A DNA stretch of 42,116 nt from a virus: IMG/VR virus record IMGVR_UViG_3300032173_000014, positions 1 through 42,116 of that record; one strand, written 5' to 3'. A model generated the notes under the pieces. It did no database searches. It was given only the letters and a program-made list of their open reading frames with translations, and had not been told where the DNA came from. Each line of letters begins with the position of its first letter. The stretch's first letter is position 1. Of this stretch, positions 1-7,756 are shown in pieces. The translations under genes and the position numbers were made by a program.

Positions 1-489
1 GTGCGCCGGGAGGCGGCCCGGGCCGACCGCAAGGCCGGGCGCGACCTAACTTGGGTGAGGGCGGACGGCTCCGCCGAGGTGCGCCGGGTGGCGGCCTGGG
101 CCGACCGCGATGCGGGGCATGACCTGTCCTGTGCGCGGGCCGACCGCGACGCCGAGGTGCGGCGGGAGGCGGCCTGGGCCGACCGCGAAGCGGGGCGCGA
201 TATATCCTGGGCGCGGGCGGACGGCGACGCCGGGGTGCGGCGGGCGGCGGCGTACGCCGACCGCAAGGCGGGGCGCGACCTGGCCTGGGCGCGGGCGGAC
301 GGCGACGCCGAGGTGCGGCGGGTGGCGGCCTGGGCCGACCGCTTGGCGGGCCGCGATATGTCCTGGGCGCGGGCGGACGGCGACGCCACTGTGCGCCGGG
401 AGGCTGCCTACGCCGACCGCGTGGCCGGGCGCGACCTGACCTGGGCGCGGGCGGACGCCGACGCCGAGGTGCGTTGGGCGGCGGCGTAA
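1..489 (+). CDS. LRV/HEAT-like 26-residue repeat protein (5' end cut by window)
   Basis: The frame is open from the first base, so the true start lies outside the window. The 162 visible residues are about six tandem 26-residue units with the pattern VRxxAAxADRxAGRD followed by LSWARADxDAx. The spacing of conserved VR, Ala, Asp and Trp suits a two-helix solenoid unit, and the LxxLAxDxDxxVRxxVA flavour recalls leucine-rich-repeat-variant (LRV) or HEAT-type repeats; that kinship is inference. Four relatives lie at 589, 38155, 39041 and 39402. The gene is followed by the structured leader that also precedes its relatives. Function unknown; a binding or scaffold role is plausible. Confidence 0.8.
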   Translation: MRREAARADRKAGRDLTWVRADGSAEVRRVAAWADRDAGHDLSCARADRDAEVRREAAWADREAGRDISWARADGDAGVRRAAAYADRKAGRDLAWARADGDAEVRRVAAWADRLAGRDMSWARADGDATVRREAAYADRVAGRDLTWARADADAEVRWAAA

Positions 490-588
490 TGATTTTCATC
501 CCGCGCCGCGCAACGGCGACGTGGGGATTTTCGCGGGATTTTCCCGCACCGCGGCCCCGGCGGATCGGGGCACAAAAAGGAGTCAAAC
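490..588 (+). promoter_or_regulatory. Repeated structured leader, copy A
   Basis: This non-coding spacer carries three successive hairpins and then a Shine-Dalgarno (AAAAAGGAG) before the ATG at 589. Hairpin 1 is an imperfect stem beginning CCCGCGCCG with loop CGCAA. Hairpin 2 is GCGGGA-TTTT-CCCGC. Hairpin 3 is CCCCG-GCGGAT-CGGGG. Copy H (39308) is nearly the same sequence. Copies B, D and E keep the three-hairpin plan with a different first stem. A role in transcript processing, stability or translation is inference. Confidence 0.7.
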
Positions 589-978
589 ATGAAAACCACT
601 ACCAAAACCCAGGCCGCGGCGCGGGCGGACAGCGACGCCTTGGTGCGCTGGGAGGCGGCCCGGGTCGACCGCAAGGCGGGGCGCGATATGTCCTGGGCGC
701 GGGCGGACAGCGCCGCCGAGGTGCGCCGGGAGGCGGCCCGGGCCGACCGCAAGGCCGGGCGCGATGTGACCTGGGCGCGGACGGACGGTGCCGCCGAGGT
801 GCGCTGGGAGGCAGCCCGGGCCGACCGCAAGGCGGGGCGCGACCTGTCCTGGGCGCGGGCGGACAGTGAAGCTATGGTGCGCTGGGTGGCGGCCTACGCC
901 GACCTAGAGGCCCGGCTTGATGTGTCCTGGGCGCGGGCGGAGGCCGACGCCGAGGTGCGGCGGGCGGCGGAGGATTGA
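589..978 (+). CDS. LRV/HEAT-like 26-residue repeat protein
   Basis: 129 residues. The short N-terminus MKTTTKTQAAARADSDA is shared almost exactly with the proteins starting at 38155 and 39041. About four and a half 26-residue repeats follow (VRWEAARVDRKAGRD-type first half, MSWARADSAAE-type second half). The ATG is preceded by AAAAAGGAG at good spacing, directly after leader copy A. There is no signal peptide or membrane segment, so it is probably a soluble cytoplasmic protein. Repeat number differs between paralogues, as expected when 78-bp units are gained or lost by recombination. No enzyme motif is seen; function unknown. Confidence 0.85.
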   Translation: MKTTTKTQAAARADSDALVRWEAARVDRKAGRDMSWARADSAAEVRREAARADRKAGRDVTWARTDGAAEVRWEAARADRKAGRDLSWARADSEAMVRWVAAYADLEARLDVSWARAEADAEVRRAAED

Positions 979-1075
979 CTTTCATCCCGCGTCCGGGAAA
1001 CCGGGCACGGGGATTTTGCGGGCTGTCGCCCGCGCCGCGGCCCCGGAGGATCGGGGCACAAAAAAGGAGCCAAGC
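979..1075 (+). promoter_or_regulatory. Repeated structured leader, copy B (clearest copy)
   Basis: Hairpin 1 spans 986-1011: an 11-position stem (one C-A mismatch, one T-G wobble) capped by a GAAA tetraloop at 997-1000. Hairpin 2 spans 1018-1033: perfect GCGGGC/GCCCGC with loop TGTC. Hairpin 3 spans 1040-1057: GCCCCG/CGGGGC with loop GAGGAT, which resembles a Shine-Dalgarno. The real ribosome-binding site AAAAAAGGAG follows, then the ATG at 1076. Here the downstream gene is not a repeat protein, so the leader is not tied to one coding family. Confidence 0.75.
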
Positions 1076-1627
1076 ATGAAAACCGTGGCGCTCAAAAAAA
1101 TCCTCAAATTGAAATCCTACTACGGTGCGGCCCGAATGCGGGAGATTTACGCCGGGCGAAAGACCTGGACGATAGTCCAGATCATCCAGGAAATCGGCCC
1201 GAAATATGCCATTCCGCCTAAAGACCTCATCTGGACGGCCTTGCGCAAAGACTTTTTTACACCGCGGGCGTTGCGTTTGCTGGCCTGTAAGTTTGCCACG
1301 CGGGCGTTGTCCCGGGTGGCTAATCCCGACCCCCGCAGCGTGCGGGCCGTCGAGGTAGCCCGCCGCTACGCGGTTGGGATGGCCACGGATGCCGAGCTGG
1401 ACTCGGCCCGTGTGGAGGCTGAGGCGGCATGGGAGGCGGCGGCGGGGATGTTTAATAATACAACGGGGCCGACCCGGGCAGCTTGTGCGGTGGTGGATGT
1501 GGATGCGGACGCGGCGGCGACGGCGACGGGGACCTATGCGACGGAGGAGGAGGAGGTGGCGGAGTGCGCGAACCAAATCTCGGACATTATGGCGGCGGCT
1601 CTCGAAGACGAAGAGGCCGGGAGATAG
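1076..1627 (+). CDS. Alanine-rich helical hypothetical protein
   Basis: 183 residues from the ATG at 1076, chosen because AAAAAAGGAG lies just upstream; the frame is also open further upstream through the leader. The N-terminal half is basic and helical. Residues about 80-120 (DPRSVRAVEVARRYAVGMAT, then DAELDSARVEAEAAWEAAAG) resemble the Ala-rich tail common in small phage proteins of unknown function. The C-terminus is acidic, with a run of glutamates, and the 3' end contains GGA/GCG-rich low-complexity DNA. The stop lies 8 nt before the methyltransferase start, so the two are probably co-transcribed. Function unknown. Confidence 0.75.
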   Translation: MKTVALKKILKLKSYYGAARMREIYAGRKTWTIVQIIQEIGPKYAIPPKDLIWTALRKDFFTPRALRLLACKFATRALSRVANPDPRSVRAVEVARRYAVGMATDAELDSARVEAEAAWEAAAGMFNNTTGPTRAACAVVDVDADAAATATGTYATEEEEVAECANQISDIMAAALEDEEAGR

Positions 1628-1635
1628 GCATAAAT

Positions 1636-2688
1636 GTGGCTATTCCTACCTTCAACATACTCTCCATCTGCACCGGTCTTGGAATGCTCTACACCGGAGT
1701 CCTGCTCGCCCTTGAACGGCGCGGCATCGCCGGTCGCGTTGTGGGTTGCGTTGAAAGGGAAGCATGTGCAGCGTCCGCTCTCGTGGCCCGGATGGAAGCG
1801 GAGGCCGCGGGTGCGGCTCCTGTCTGGGACGACATTGCCACGTTCGACGGCAGACCATGGCGCGGATGTGTGGATTGCCTCACTGCGGGCCTCCCGTGCC
1901 AGCCTTACTCCCTTGCCGGGAAACGTGCCGGCAACACCGACAATCGAAGCTGGGGAGCGTCCGGGGGTGAGGACGGCCCCGTGTTCCACACCGTCCGCAT
2001 CATCGACGAAGTGCGCCCCGCCGTGGTGTTCTTCGAGAACGTTCCAGCCTGGGTTACCGGGGGACACTTCCGACGATTTGGCGAGGCGCTATGCGGACTG
2101 GGTTATGAGATCAAAGACCCGATCTTCCTGGCTGCGGAAGACACTGGCGCGCCGCATCGGCGCGAGCGGGTCTTCGTCTTGGCCGTCAACCAGGGCGGTA
2201 GATTCGCAGCGTGGCGGGAATCATCCAGGTGCAACCGACAGCTTAACGGGGGCTACGAAGGCTTGGCCCACGAGCAACGCCAGAGACGCCAAGGGGATCG
2301 ACCAGCACCACCACGAGGGGGCAGCGGGGAACAGCCTACCCAATGCGGTAGTCAATTGGGCGACGGCCCAAGCGCACGACATTCGCAAACGGGGGGCGGG
2401 AAACCGCTTAAATCCGTTGGGCGGTGGGGCGTGTCTGGCGACGGAGGTGTGCGAATTACCCTTTATCCGCCCGGGCGCGGCGACGAATCCAACCCCGACC
2501 ACCCCGACTTCCGCGCTTGGGCTGCTATTGCAGAGCTGGGCCCGACCCGAATGCCCGCGATTGAATCCCGTGTTCCAGTGGTGGTTGATGGGCTGGCCTT
2601 CGCCAACGCTGATCTTCTCCGCATCGGCGGCAACGGAGTGGTTCCGCTGGCGGCAGCAATCGCTTTCGATGCTCTGTTTTTTGCTTGA
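1636..2688 (+). CDS. DNA (cytosine-5-)-methyltransferase
   Basis: Transfers methyl from S-adenosylmethionine to C5 of cytosine in DNA, probably protecting phage DNA from restriction. From GTG 1636 (GGGAG upstream) the protein is 350 residues. Motif I is NILSICTGLG (7-16). Motif IV is GLPCQPYSLAG with catalytic Cys88. Motif VI is FFENV (132-136). Motif VIII is APHRRERVFVLA (172-183). Motif X is RIGGNGVVPLAAA (about 329-341). The region between VIII and X, the expected target-recognition domain, is low in recognisable structure in this frame. The next frame over, open from 1634 to 2695, shows methyltransferase-like C-terminal sequence there (see findings). No partner endonuclease is visible, so it is likely an orphan methylase. 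The start is uncertain because the frame is open further upstream. Confidence 0.9.
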   Translation: MAIPTFNILSICTGLGMLYTGVLLALERRGIAGRVVGCVEREACAASALVARMEAEAAGAAPVWDDIATFDGRPWRGCVDCLTAGLPCQPYSLAGKRAGNTDNRSWGASGGEDGPVFHTVRIIDEVRPAVVFFENVPAWVTGGHFRRFGEALCGLGYEIKDPIFLAAEDTGAPHRRERVFVLAVNQGGRFAAWRESSRCNRQLNGGYEGLAHEQRQRRQGDRPAPPRGGSGEQPTQCGSQLGDGPSARHSQTGGGKPLKSVGRWGVSGDGGVRITLYPPGRGDESNPDHPDFRAWAAIAELGPTRMPAIESRVPVVVDGLAFANADLLRIGGNGVVPLAAAIAFDALFFA

Positions 2689-2756
2689 CGATTGAGTATT
2701 TTTTCATGGGTTACGACAAGCACCCCAGCCAACTCGCCGCCGAGCCGCAGCTACAG

Positions 2757-2778
2757 CCCCACTATATTGGGGTGTTTT
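2757..2778 (+). terminator. Possible weak terminator after the methyltransferase
   Basis: CCCCA/TGGGG (2757-2761 with 2768-2772) with a 6-nt loop, followed by TGTTTT. It would end + strand transcripts entering the convergent - strand late operon. The stem is short and overlaps the end of the - strand gene, so support is modest. Confidence 0.35.
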
Positions 2779-3295
2779 CCCACGCCCGACGCAGCAGCCA
2801 GCGGAAGGCGGATTCCATGCCCAATACTCCCGCCAGGGCCAGACCGGGCATGGTGATGCAGGCGGTGATTCCGACCCGCAGCTTTACCGCCCAGCCGCGC
2901 GTATCAGCTTCCCGCCCCAGGTGGGCGATAATCTCGTCCGCGTGTTCCTGACACCCGGCGACGCCCCAGGCGTCCATCTGGGCGGCCAGCGTTTGGCAAC
3001 GGCAGGATGGTTTGCCGGTGGTGGGGTCGATGGCTTCATTTACGCCCAGGGTTGCGAGCAGTTTTTTTAGTTCGGTTCCGGGGCCGGTCTTGGGCACGGC
3101 GGCTTCGGTGCCGGTTGCCGCCGCACGGTGGGCGATATTTCGGTGGGGCGTCGGAGCGGTCTTCCACGCGGCCCCTTGGCCGCCGCCATCCGCACAATGC
3201 CAGCATACGCCGTGCGAGCAGGTGGTTTCCGACCCGCCGTTCTTACGACAGCGGACGCCGTTGGGGAGTAGTTCGATGAGGTGGGGGCAGGTCAT
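2762..3295 (-). CDS. Cys-rich hypothetical protein with C-terminal membrane segment
   Basis: 177 residues, the last gene of the late operon. The N-terminus has a zinc-ribbon-like set of cysteines (MTCPHL, VRCRK, TTCSHGVCWHC). The middle carries GPGTELKKLLATLG, then CRCQTLAAQMDAWGVAGC and HADEIIAHL. I recall this Cys-containing block from uncharacterised phage and prophage proteins, sometimes beside glycosyltransferases, with no known function. Residues about 142-160 are hydrophobic (CITMPGLALAGVLGM), suggesting one membrane helix. Its start overlaps the upstream stop as TAATG, so translation is probably coupled. Could be a lysis or tail-assembly accessory; unproven. Confidence 0.75.
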   Translation of the reverse strand: MTCPHLIELLPNGVRCRKNGGSETTCSHGVCWHCADGGGQGAAWKTAPTPHRNIAHRAAATGTEAAVPKTGPGTELKKLLATLGVNEAIDPTTGKPSCRCQTLAAQMDAWGVAGCQEHADEIIAHLGREADTRGWAVKLRVGITACITMPGLALAGVLGMESAFRWLLRRAWENTPI

Positions 3296-5583
3296 TAGGA
3301 CACCACCACGTTAGATACTGTAATATTAAAAGACTCAGTTATATCGCAGTTAGATGACTTACCCACATAGTCACCTACGGGGGATTGCCCGGATGATTTT
3401 ATGGCAAGCGGAAAAAAATTAGGGTCAACAGGCAGCATTACCTGCCACCGACATGGCGGTGTAGTCGCCAGGTTTAGAAAGATAGGGTAATATCTATCTG
3501 TACCGCACTGAGCATCGTAAACACCCCACTCGCAGTCGCTTATTTTTGGGAGTGTGGCGCTAAAATCGCAATCCGCAAGTACCGTGGGTGTGCCCGTGCA
3601 ACCCAAATTGGACCAATTAGTCGCCAGTATGTGCCCACTCACCTGATACTGATCGAGCAGCGGCCCTGGCGGGGTGTCGCTGACATAGCCGGTACAGTTG
3701 CAGGGGGCCGCATCGCAAGCAGCATCCGCACAGCTTGCCAGCGCCGTGAAACTGCCGGTTATCTCCGCACCCGTGGGCGTGGCGTCCATGCGCCGAAACT
3801 TCCAGCATTTACCGGAACCATCCTGGATTGCCCCCGTGGTGGGGCTGCCCATCGTCGCGTCCCACGTTGACTTGAGCATCCAGCCGTCGGAACCCACACC
3901 GTCGCAGGGCTGCAAAATAATCAGCGAACACGCCGCACAGGACGCCGCGGCCGTCCATGTGCCCGAAGCCATGTTCATCCACGCCGCCCGAAATGTAAGC
4001 GGATCGAGCACCTTAAAGCACCAACCAGCCGGGGATTTAATCACACTACCAGGGCTGACCGCCGGAGTCACGGAGTAACTATCGTTCGTGCCCGCCGCCA
4101 CAACCCAAATACCAGGCTTCCAGGTTTCCGCCGTACCGTCGGCCGTGTAGCAGCGCACGAGCTCGTACACGCTCTGGCCGGGAGTGCCGCCCGGTGGGGG
4201 GGGCCACTTCCCGATGCTGACTGCGCCGCCACCCCCGGCATTAAATCCACCCCCACCGTTGTCGCCCGTGCCCGTGCCGCCGCGACACGCGCCGCAATTA
4301 GGGTACATGACCTGGGGCATGGTGGTAACCGCGCCCTTGGGAATCTTCGATCTTGTGCATGCAATGTTGACAAACCAGCAATCGTCCCGGAAATAAAAGT
4401 ACCCCGATGCGGAAATATCCGCACACTTGATCCAGAGATCAAGGCTCGCAGGCGTGGAGTTGCCCGCGCAGCGAAACGCCTTATACCCACACGCTGAATC
4501 CGGCATGGGGCCGCACTTGCACGTGGCACAATCATCCCAGGATTCAACCATCGTAACGATCAATGCGCCCACGGGAATACGCACCGGAGTCGTGGCCGGA
4601 TCAATCGTGTAACACCAGCCCATCTGATTAAAAGCCTTGCGCGTGGCGGGCAACCGATCCGTCTCGACCCACAACGCCGGGGCTTGGGCGATGTTGATCT
4701 GATCCGGGCACAATACCGCCGGTACCCCCGTCAGGCACGCCCCGCAGCCGGAATAGATATTGGGCGGGTTGGGATAGATAAACGCCCCCGCGGGCATGGT
4801 GGTTTGCGCCCCCGCCGGGTCCAGCGTGTAGCAGATGCCGTCCAACGGGAATGTCCGCGTGGAGGTGGGTAGAAATATCCGGGGACACCAGACATCCTTG
4901 CGCGTGGCCCAGCCCGGCAAACCGTCCTGACCGGTACACGGCACCGCCTGTACCCCATCGGTGCAGTCCGCACAGGAAGCGAACGAGCCGGATACCAGGA
5001 TAATGATCGCATCCGGCGGGAGCGTGGTCACCTGTGTGCCACTGGAGGAAACGTGGTAGCACCGCTGGCCATATGTGTGAATCGTCGTGCCGGTCGGAAG
5101 ATGGTTGCACGGAACAAACACGCGGCGTCCACCGGTGTGCCCGGCGCAAAGCGTCGCCTCGATGTAACACGGGGCCGGGGGATTCACCGGCGGCGGAGGA
5201 TCGGGCGGATGAGGTACGCCACCCCCACCGGGGCCCCAGCCGCCACCATCGCTATTTCCTCCGCCGCCGTGGGCATTCGGGTCACCACCGCCACCCTCAC
5301 CCACCGCGGCCGCATTGATACAAGTTGTGCAATCCGGGTATTGCGTGCCTGTGGCGGTAGCCGTAAGCGCTCCCTTGGGCAGATAGTTACGCGCCCCGGA
5401 CGGATCAATAGTATAGCACCACGTCTGCACGGGGATTACTTTGGTGGCCGGGGGCAGGTCGTTTTCATGCACCCAGACATCCGGGGCGCTGCTCGCGTTC
5501 GCCTGTCCGGGGCATAGTACAGCGTGAACATATTTGCACAGCCCGCCGCGAAAACACTTGAAAATCCACCAGCTCACGGGCAT
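3295..5583 (-). CDS. Large Cys-rich repeat virion protein (tail tip or adhesin candidate)
   Basis: 762 residues. Roughly seven diverged units of 65-80 residues each have the pattern LCPGQ or similar, then W, a WCYTIDP-like central Cys, then LPxGA, and a closing CxxC. Early units are separated by a Gly/Pro-rich linker (about residues 95-135) and later ones by a GGGGFNAGGGG linker. The paired cysteines suggest disulphide-stabilised or metal-binding beads. Position at the distal end of the tail operon suggests a tail-tip, fibre or receptor-binding protein. It starts inside the previous gene (10-nt overlap) after GGAGGG. No known family recognised. Confidence 0.75.
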   Translation of the reverse strand: MPVSWWIFKCFRGGLCKYVHAVLCPGQANASSAPDVWVHENDLPPATKVIPVQTWCYTIDPSGARNYLPKGALTATATGTQYPDCTTCINAAAVGEGGGGDPNAHGGGGNSDGGGWGPGGGGVPHPPDPPPPVNPPAPCYIEATLCAGHTGGRRVFVPCNHLPTGTTIHTYGQRCYHVSSSGTQVTTLPPDAIIILVSGSFASCADCTDGVQAVPCTGQDGLPGWATRKDVWCPRIFLPTSTRTFPLDGICYTLDPAGAQTTMPAGAFIYPNPPNIYSGCGACLTGVPAVLCPDQINIAQAPALWVETDRLPATRKAFNQMGWCYTIDPATTPVRIPVGALIVTMVESWDDCATCKCGPMPDSACGYKAFRCAGNSTPASLDLWIKCADISASGYFYFRDDCWFVNIACTRSKIPKGAVTTMPQVMYPNCGACRGGTGTGDNGGGGFNAGGGGAVSIGKWPPPPGGTPGQSVYELVRCYTADGTAETWKPGIWVVAAGTNDSYSVTPAVSPGSVIKSPAGWCFKVLDPLTFRAAWMNMASGTWTAAASCAACSLIILQPCDGVGSDGWMLKSTWDATMGSPTTGAIQDGSGKCWKFRRMDATPTGAEITGSFTALASCADAACDAAPCNCTGYVSDTPPGPLLDQYQVSGHILATNWSNLGCTGTPTVLADCDFSATLPKISDCEWGVYDAQCGTDRYYPIFLNLATTPPCRWQVMLPVDPNFFPLAIKSSGQSPVGDYVGKSSNCDITESFNITVSNVVVS

Positions 5584-7172
5584 GACCCTCCGGGATTATT
5601 CGGGGCCTGAAAATCATAGAGCGTATTCGGGGGTGTGGCACAGTCCAAATACGCCCGGATTTCCACCACCGCGCCGCTGCCTATGGGAAGCAGCGTGATA
5701 GTCGGCGGAAGATTACTTTGATTGTCGCCGCTACCCTGGATTCCCGCCGCGGAGTTGTTAGCTTCCATCGTGTTGTAGGCGGTGCCGGTGCGCCCGCCGG
5801 GCAACGTCTGCCATGCTCCCGCCAGGCCCGGCATCGCCTCCTCAAACGTGTAGCTCCAGCGATTTGACCCGGCCGCGCCTATCTGCGCGCTGCCGGTGAT
5901 TTTCGACCAAAAGCGCGGACTGGCATACTCAAAATTAACCGTACCGTCATCGCCAGGCATGGGCACAGCCCCACCATCAAGCAGATTATATTCGCTGAAC
6001 CGCGCGGCATCGGGCCAGAATTGCAGGGATTCCTGGTCGGCCCGCAGGGGCAGAGCCAAGCCATGACGCTGAACCACCGTAAACCAACCATCCCGATCCA
6101 TCGCCACGCGGACGCGGCGGATCGTTGCCCCCGGTACAAACGGGTAGCCGCCAATGAATGTCCACGTGTCATGCGGGATGTTTACCCGCCGGAAAAAATT
6201 GGTTGTCCGTTCGGAGGCGATGTTTGCGATCTCGGTGGCGTTGTCCGACCGGGAGTAATAGTCGTTCACGTTCAGCCGGGCGGTGCCATTGCCTCCAGGG
6301 ATCGGGTTGGCTGCCGAGTTTGACAGCATGTACCGATCCGTATCGCCCAGGGGGATCGGATATTGGAGAAATCGGCAAACCGCCGCCGCCGGGCACAAGG
6401 CCGCCGAAGTAATATCCCGTGCCACATTACATCCCTCATGTCCGGCCTTGGCCGCAAGATTCGCCAGGATGGTCAATTGATAGTCATCGGTGTAATTAAG
6501 CTGGCTGATCGCATAGGCCCATCCTCCCCACGGGTTGCACACCAGCCGCAGGCCCAGAGGCCGCAACAGGCGGTCTAACATATTTCCTGGGGAACTATCG
6601 GCATAAACGTTCTGGGGTTTCCAGACCGGCGTATAGGGCAGCTCGGCGGTGATGCCGAGCTGTGCCGTCAACGCCGATATAATCGTCGCAAAACTGGTGC
6701 CGTTCGTGGCGTTACCGGCGAAACCCATAGAATAGGTTTTACGATCCACCCCCAAGACGTTGTAGTATTTTGCGGTATATGCTCCCCGTGCCCAAAACCA
6801 TTGCTCGCCACGCAGCAAGACCTCATAAATCGAATCGCTCAGGCCGTGTTGCACTACGGATGCCTTGATAACATATAGCTTGGTTCCGGTTGCCAGCGTG
6901 CGCCCATCCGCGGTGGTGGGATTGTAAAGGTCCATGGTCTGCCCGCTCATGGAGATGCCTACGGGTGACGCTCCCGAACGGGTTTCGGACGGCAGGGCCT
7001 GGAATTGCGTCGCGCTCATCCACACGCGGGCCTTAACCGGCTCGGAACCTTCGCCGATTTCGATATAGGCTTCCCGCTGATCCGGGGGCAGGCACAAATC
7101 CACGGGTAAATGGCAACACGGATAAGTTTTGCCGCCGCTGACAAGGCCAAGCGTGTTGACACCGAAAGCCAA
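5574..7172 (-). CDS. Tail-tip/baseplate-region structural protein
   Basis: The frame is open from 7415, but the upstream part would overlap the preceding gene by about 240 nt. TTG 7172 has GGGAG seven bases upstream and sits 2 nt after the previous stop, so I use it (532 residues). The N-terminal region has cysteines (KTYPCCHLPVDLCLPPDQ). The centre contains TTNFFRRVNIPHDTW and PGATIRRVRVAMD, beta-rich as in phage minor tail proteins. Place in the operon (after the tape measure and two tail proteins) suggests the tail tip. No specific family recognised. Confidence 0.7.
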   Translation of the reverse strand: MAFGVNTLGLVSGGKTYPCCHLPVDLCLPPDQREAYIEIGEGSEPVKARVWMSATQFQALPSETRSGASPVGISMSGQTMDLYNPTTADGRTLATGTKLYVIKASVVQHGLSDSIYEVLLRGEQWFWARGAYTAKYYNVLGVDRKTYSMGFAGNATNGTSFATIISALTAQLGITAELPYTPVWKPQNVYADSSPGNMLDRLLRPLGLRLVCNPWGGWAYAISQLNYTDDYQLTILANLAAKAGHEGCNVARDITSAALCPAAAVCRFLQYPIPLGDTDRYMLSNSAANPIPGGNGTARLNVNDYYSRSDNATEIANIASERTTNFFRRVNIPHDTWTFIGGYPFVPGATIRRVRVAMDRDGWFTVVQRHGLALPLRADQESLQFWPDAARFSEYNLLDGGAVPMPGDDGTVNFEYASPRFWSKITGSAQIGAAGSNRWSYTFEEAMPGLAGAWQTLPGGRTGTAYNTMEANNSAAGIQGSGDNQSNLPPTITLLPIGSGAVVEIRAYLDCATPPNTLYDFQAPNNPGGSCP

Positions 7173-7174
7173 TA

Positions 7175-7753
7175 TCAAACTCCCAAAAGGATAACCGCAT
7201 ATTTCAGGGCAGGAATCACCGCCGCCACGCCGCCAGAAGATGATGAGGAAGAACTTGAACTCGAAGAGCTTGATCCTATGGGCAGCACGATACTTCCCGT
7301 CAGCCGCAGAATCTTGTGCGTGCCGTCCACGATGAATCCGGTCGCGTCGGGTTGATTTGCGTTCAGCCAACCACCGGCGGCAAGCAACAGTTGATTGGCG
7401 GGGGAACCCAACCACGTATCGAACGGGTTGGCTCCGCCGCCCAGCTTCAATGTGTAGTCGATGGTTTGCGTCTGATTGACCACGGCAATAAAGTTGATAC
7501 GGCTGAAGGATACGATGCCGGTCGGGGCTGGGGCACCATCCGTAACCAGATTAGTCAGGTCATAATCCACAATCTGCCCATCGGTCAAAGTGCCCGTAAG
7601 AGACAAGATTTGCTGCCCTTGGAACCGGTCCGTGCCATCGGTATATTGCGTCTGCGGATTGGTTGTAATGTCATACCGCGCGGGCTGACCGCCCGCCGTG
7701 CGGCCCATAGACATATTCATAATCAAACGTGTCAAGGAGGATTCCAGAGCCAT
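7175..7753 (-). CDS. Tail-region structural protein with poly-serine tract
   Basis: 192 residues, predicted beta-rich (repeated IVDYDLTNL and TQTIDYTLKLGG-like strands). Residues about 160-172 are thirteen consecutive serines between a structured domain and a hydrophobic C-terminal tail (GGVAAVIPALKYAVILLGV). Poly-Ser also ends the protein encoded at 12253-12801 and nearly ends the capsid protein. The start ATG is 3 nt after the preceding stop. Probably a virion component, but family unknown; the serines could be a flexible linker or a glycosylation target, which is speculation. Confidence 0.75.
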   Translation of the reverse strand: MALESSLTRLIMNMSMGRTAGGQPARYDITTNPQTQYTDGTDRFQGQQILSLTGTLTDGQIVDYDLTNLVTDGAPAPTGIVSFSRINFIAVVNQTQTIDYTLKLGGGANPFDTWLGSPANQLLLAAGGWLNANQPDATGFIVDGTHKILRLTGSIVLPIGSSSSSSSSSSSSSGGVAAVIPALKYAVILLGV

Positions 7754-7756
7754 AAA

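Noticed and set aside
1-489. Repeats at the left edge as a CRISPR array or DNA satellite
   Set aside because: The 78-bp period is in frame, degenerate at third positions and translates into a coherent 26-residue protein unit, so it is coding.
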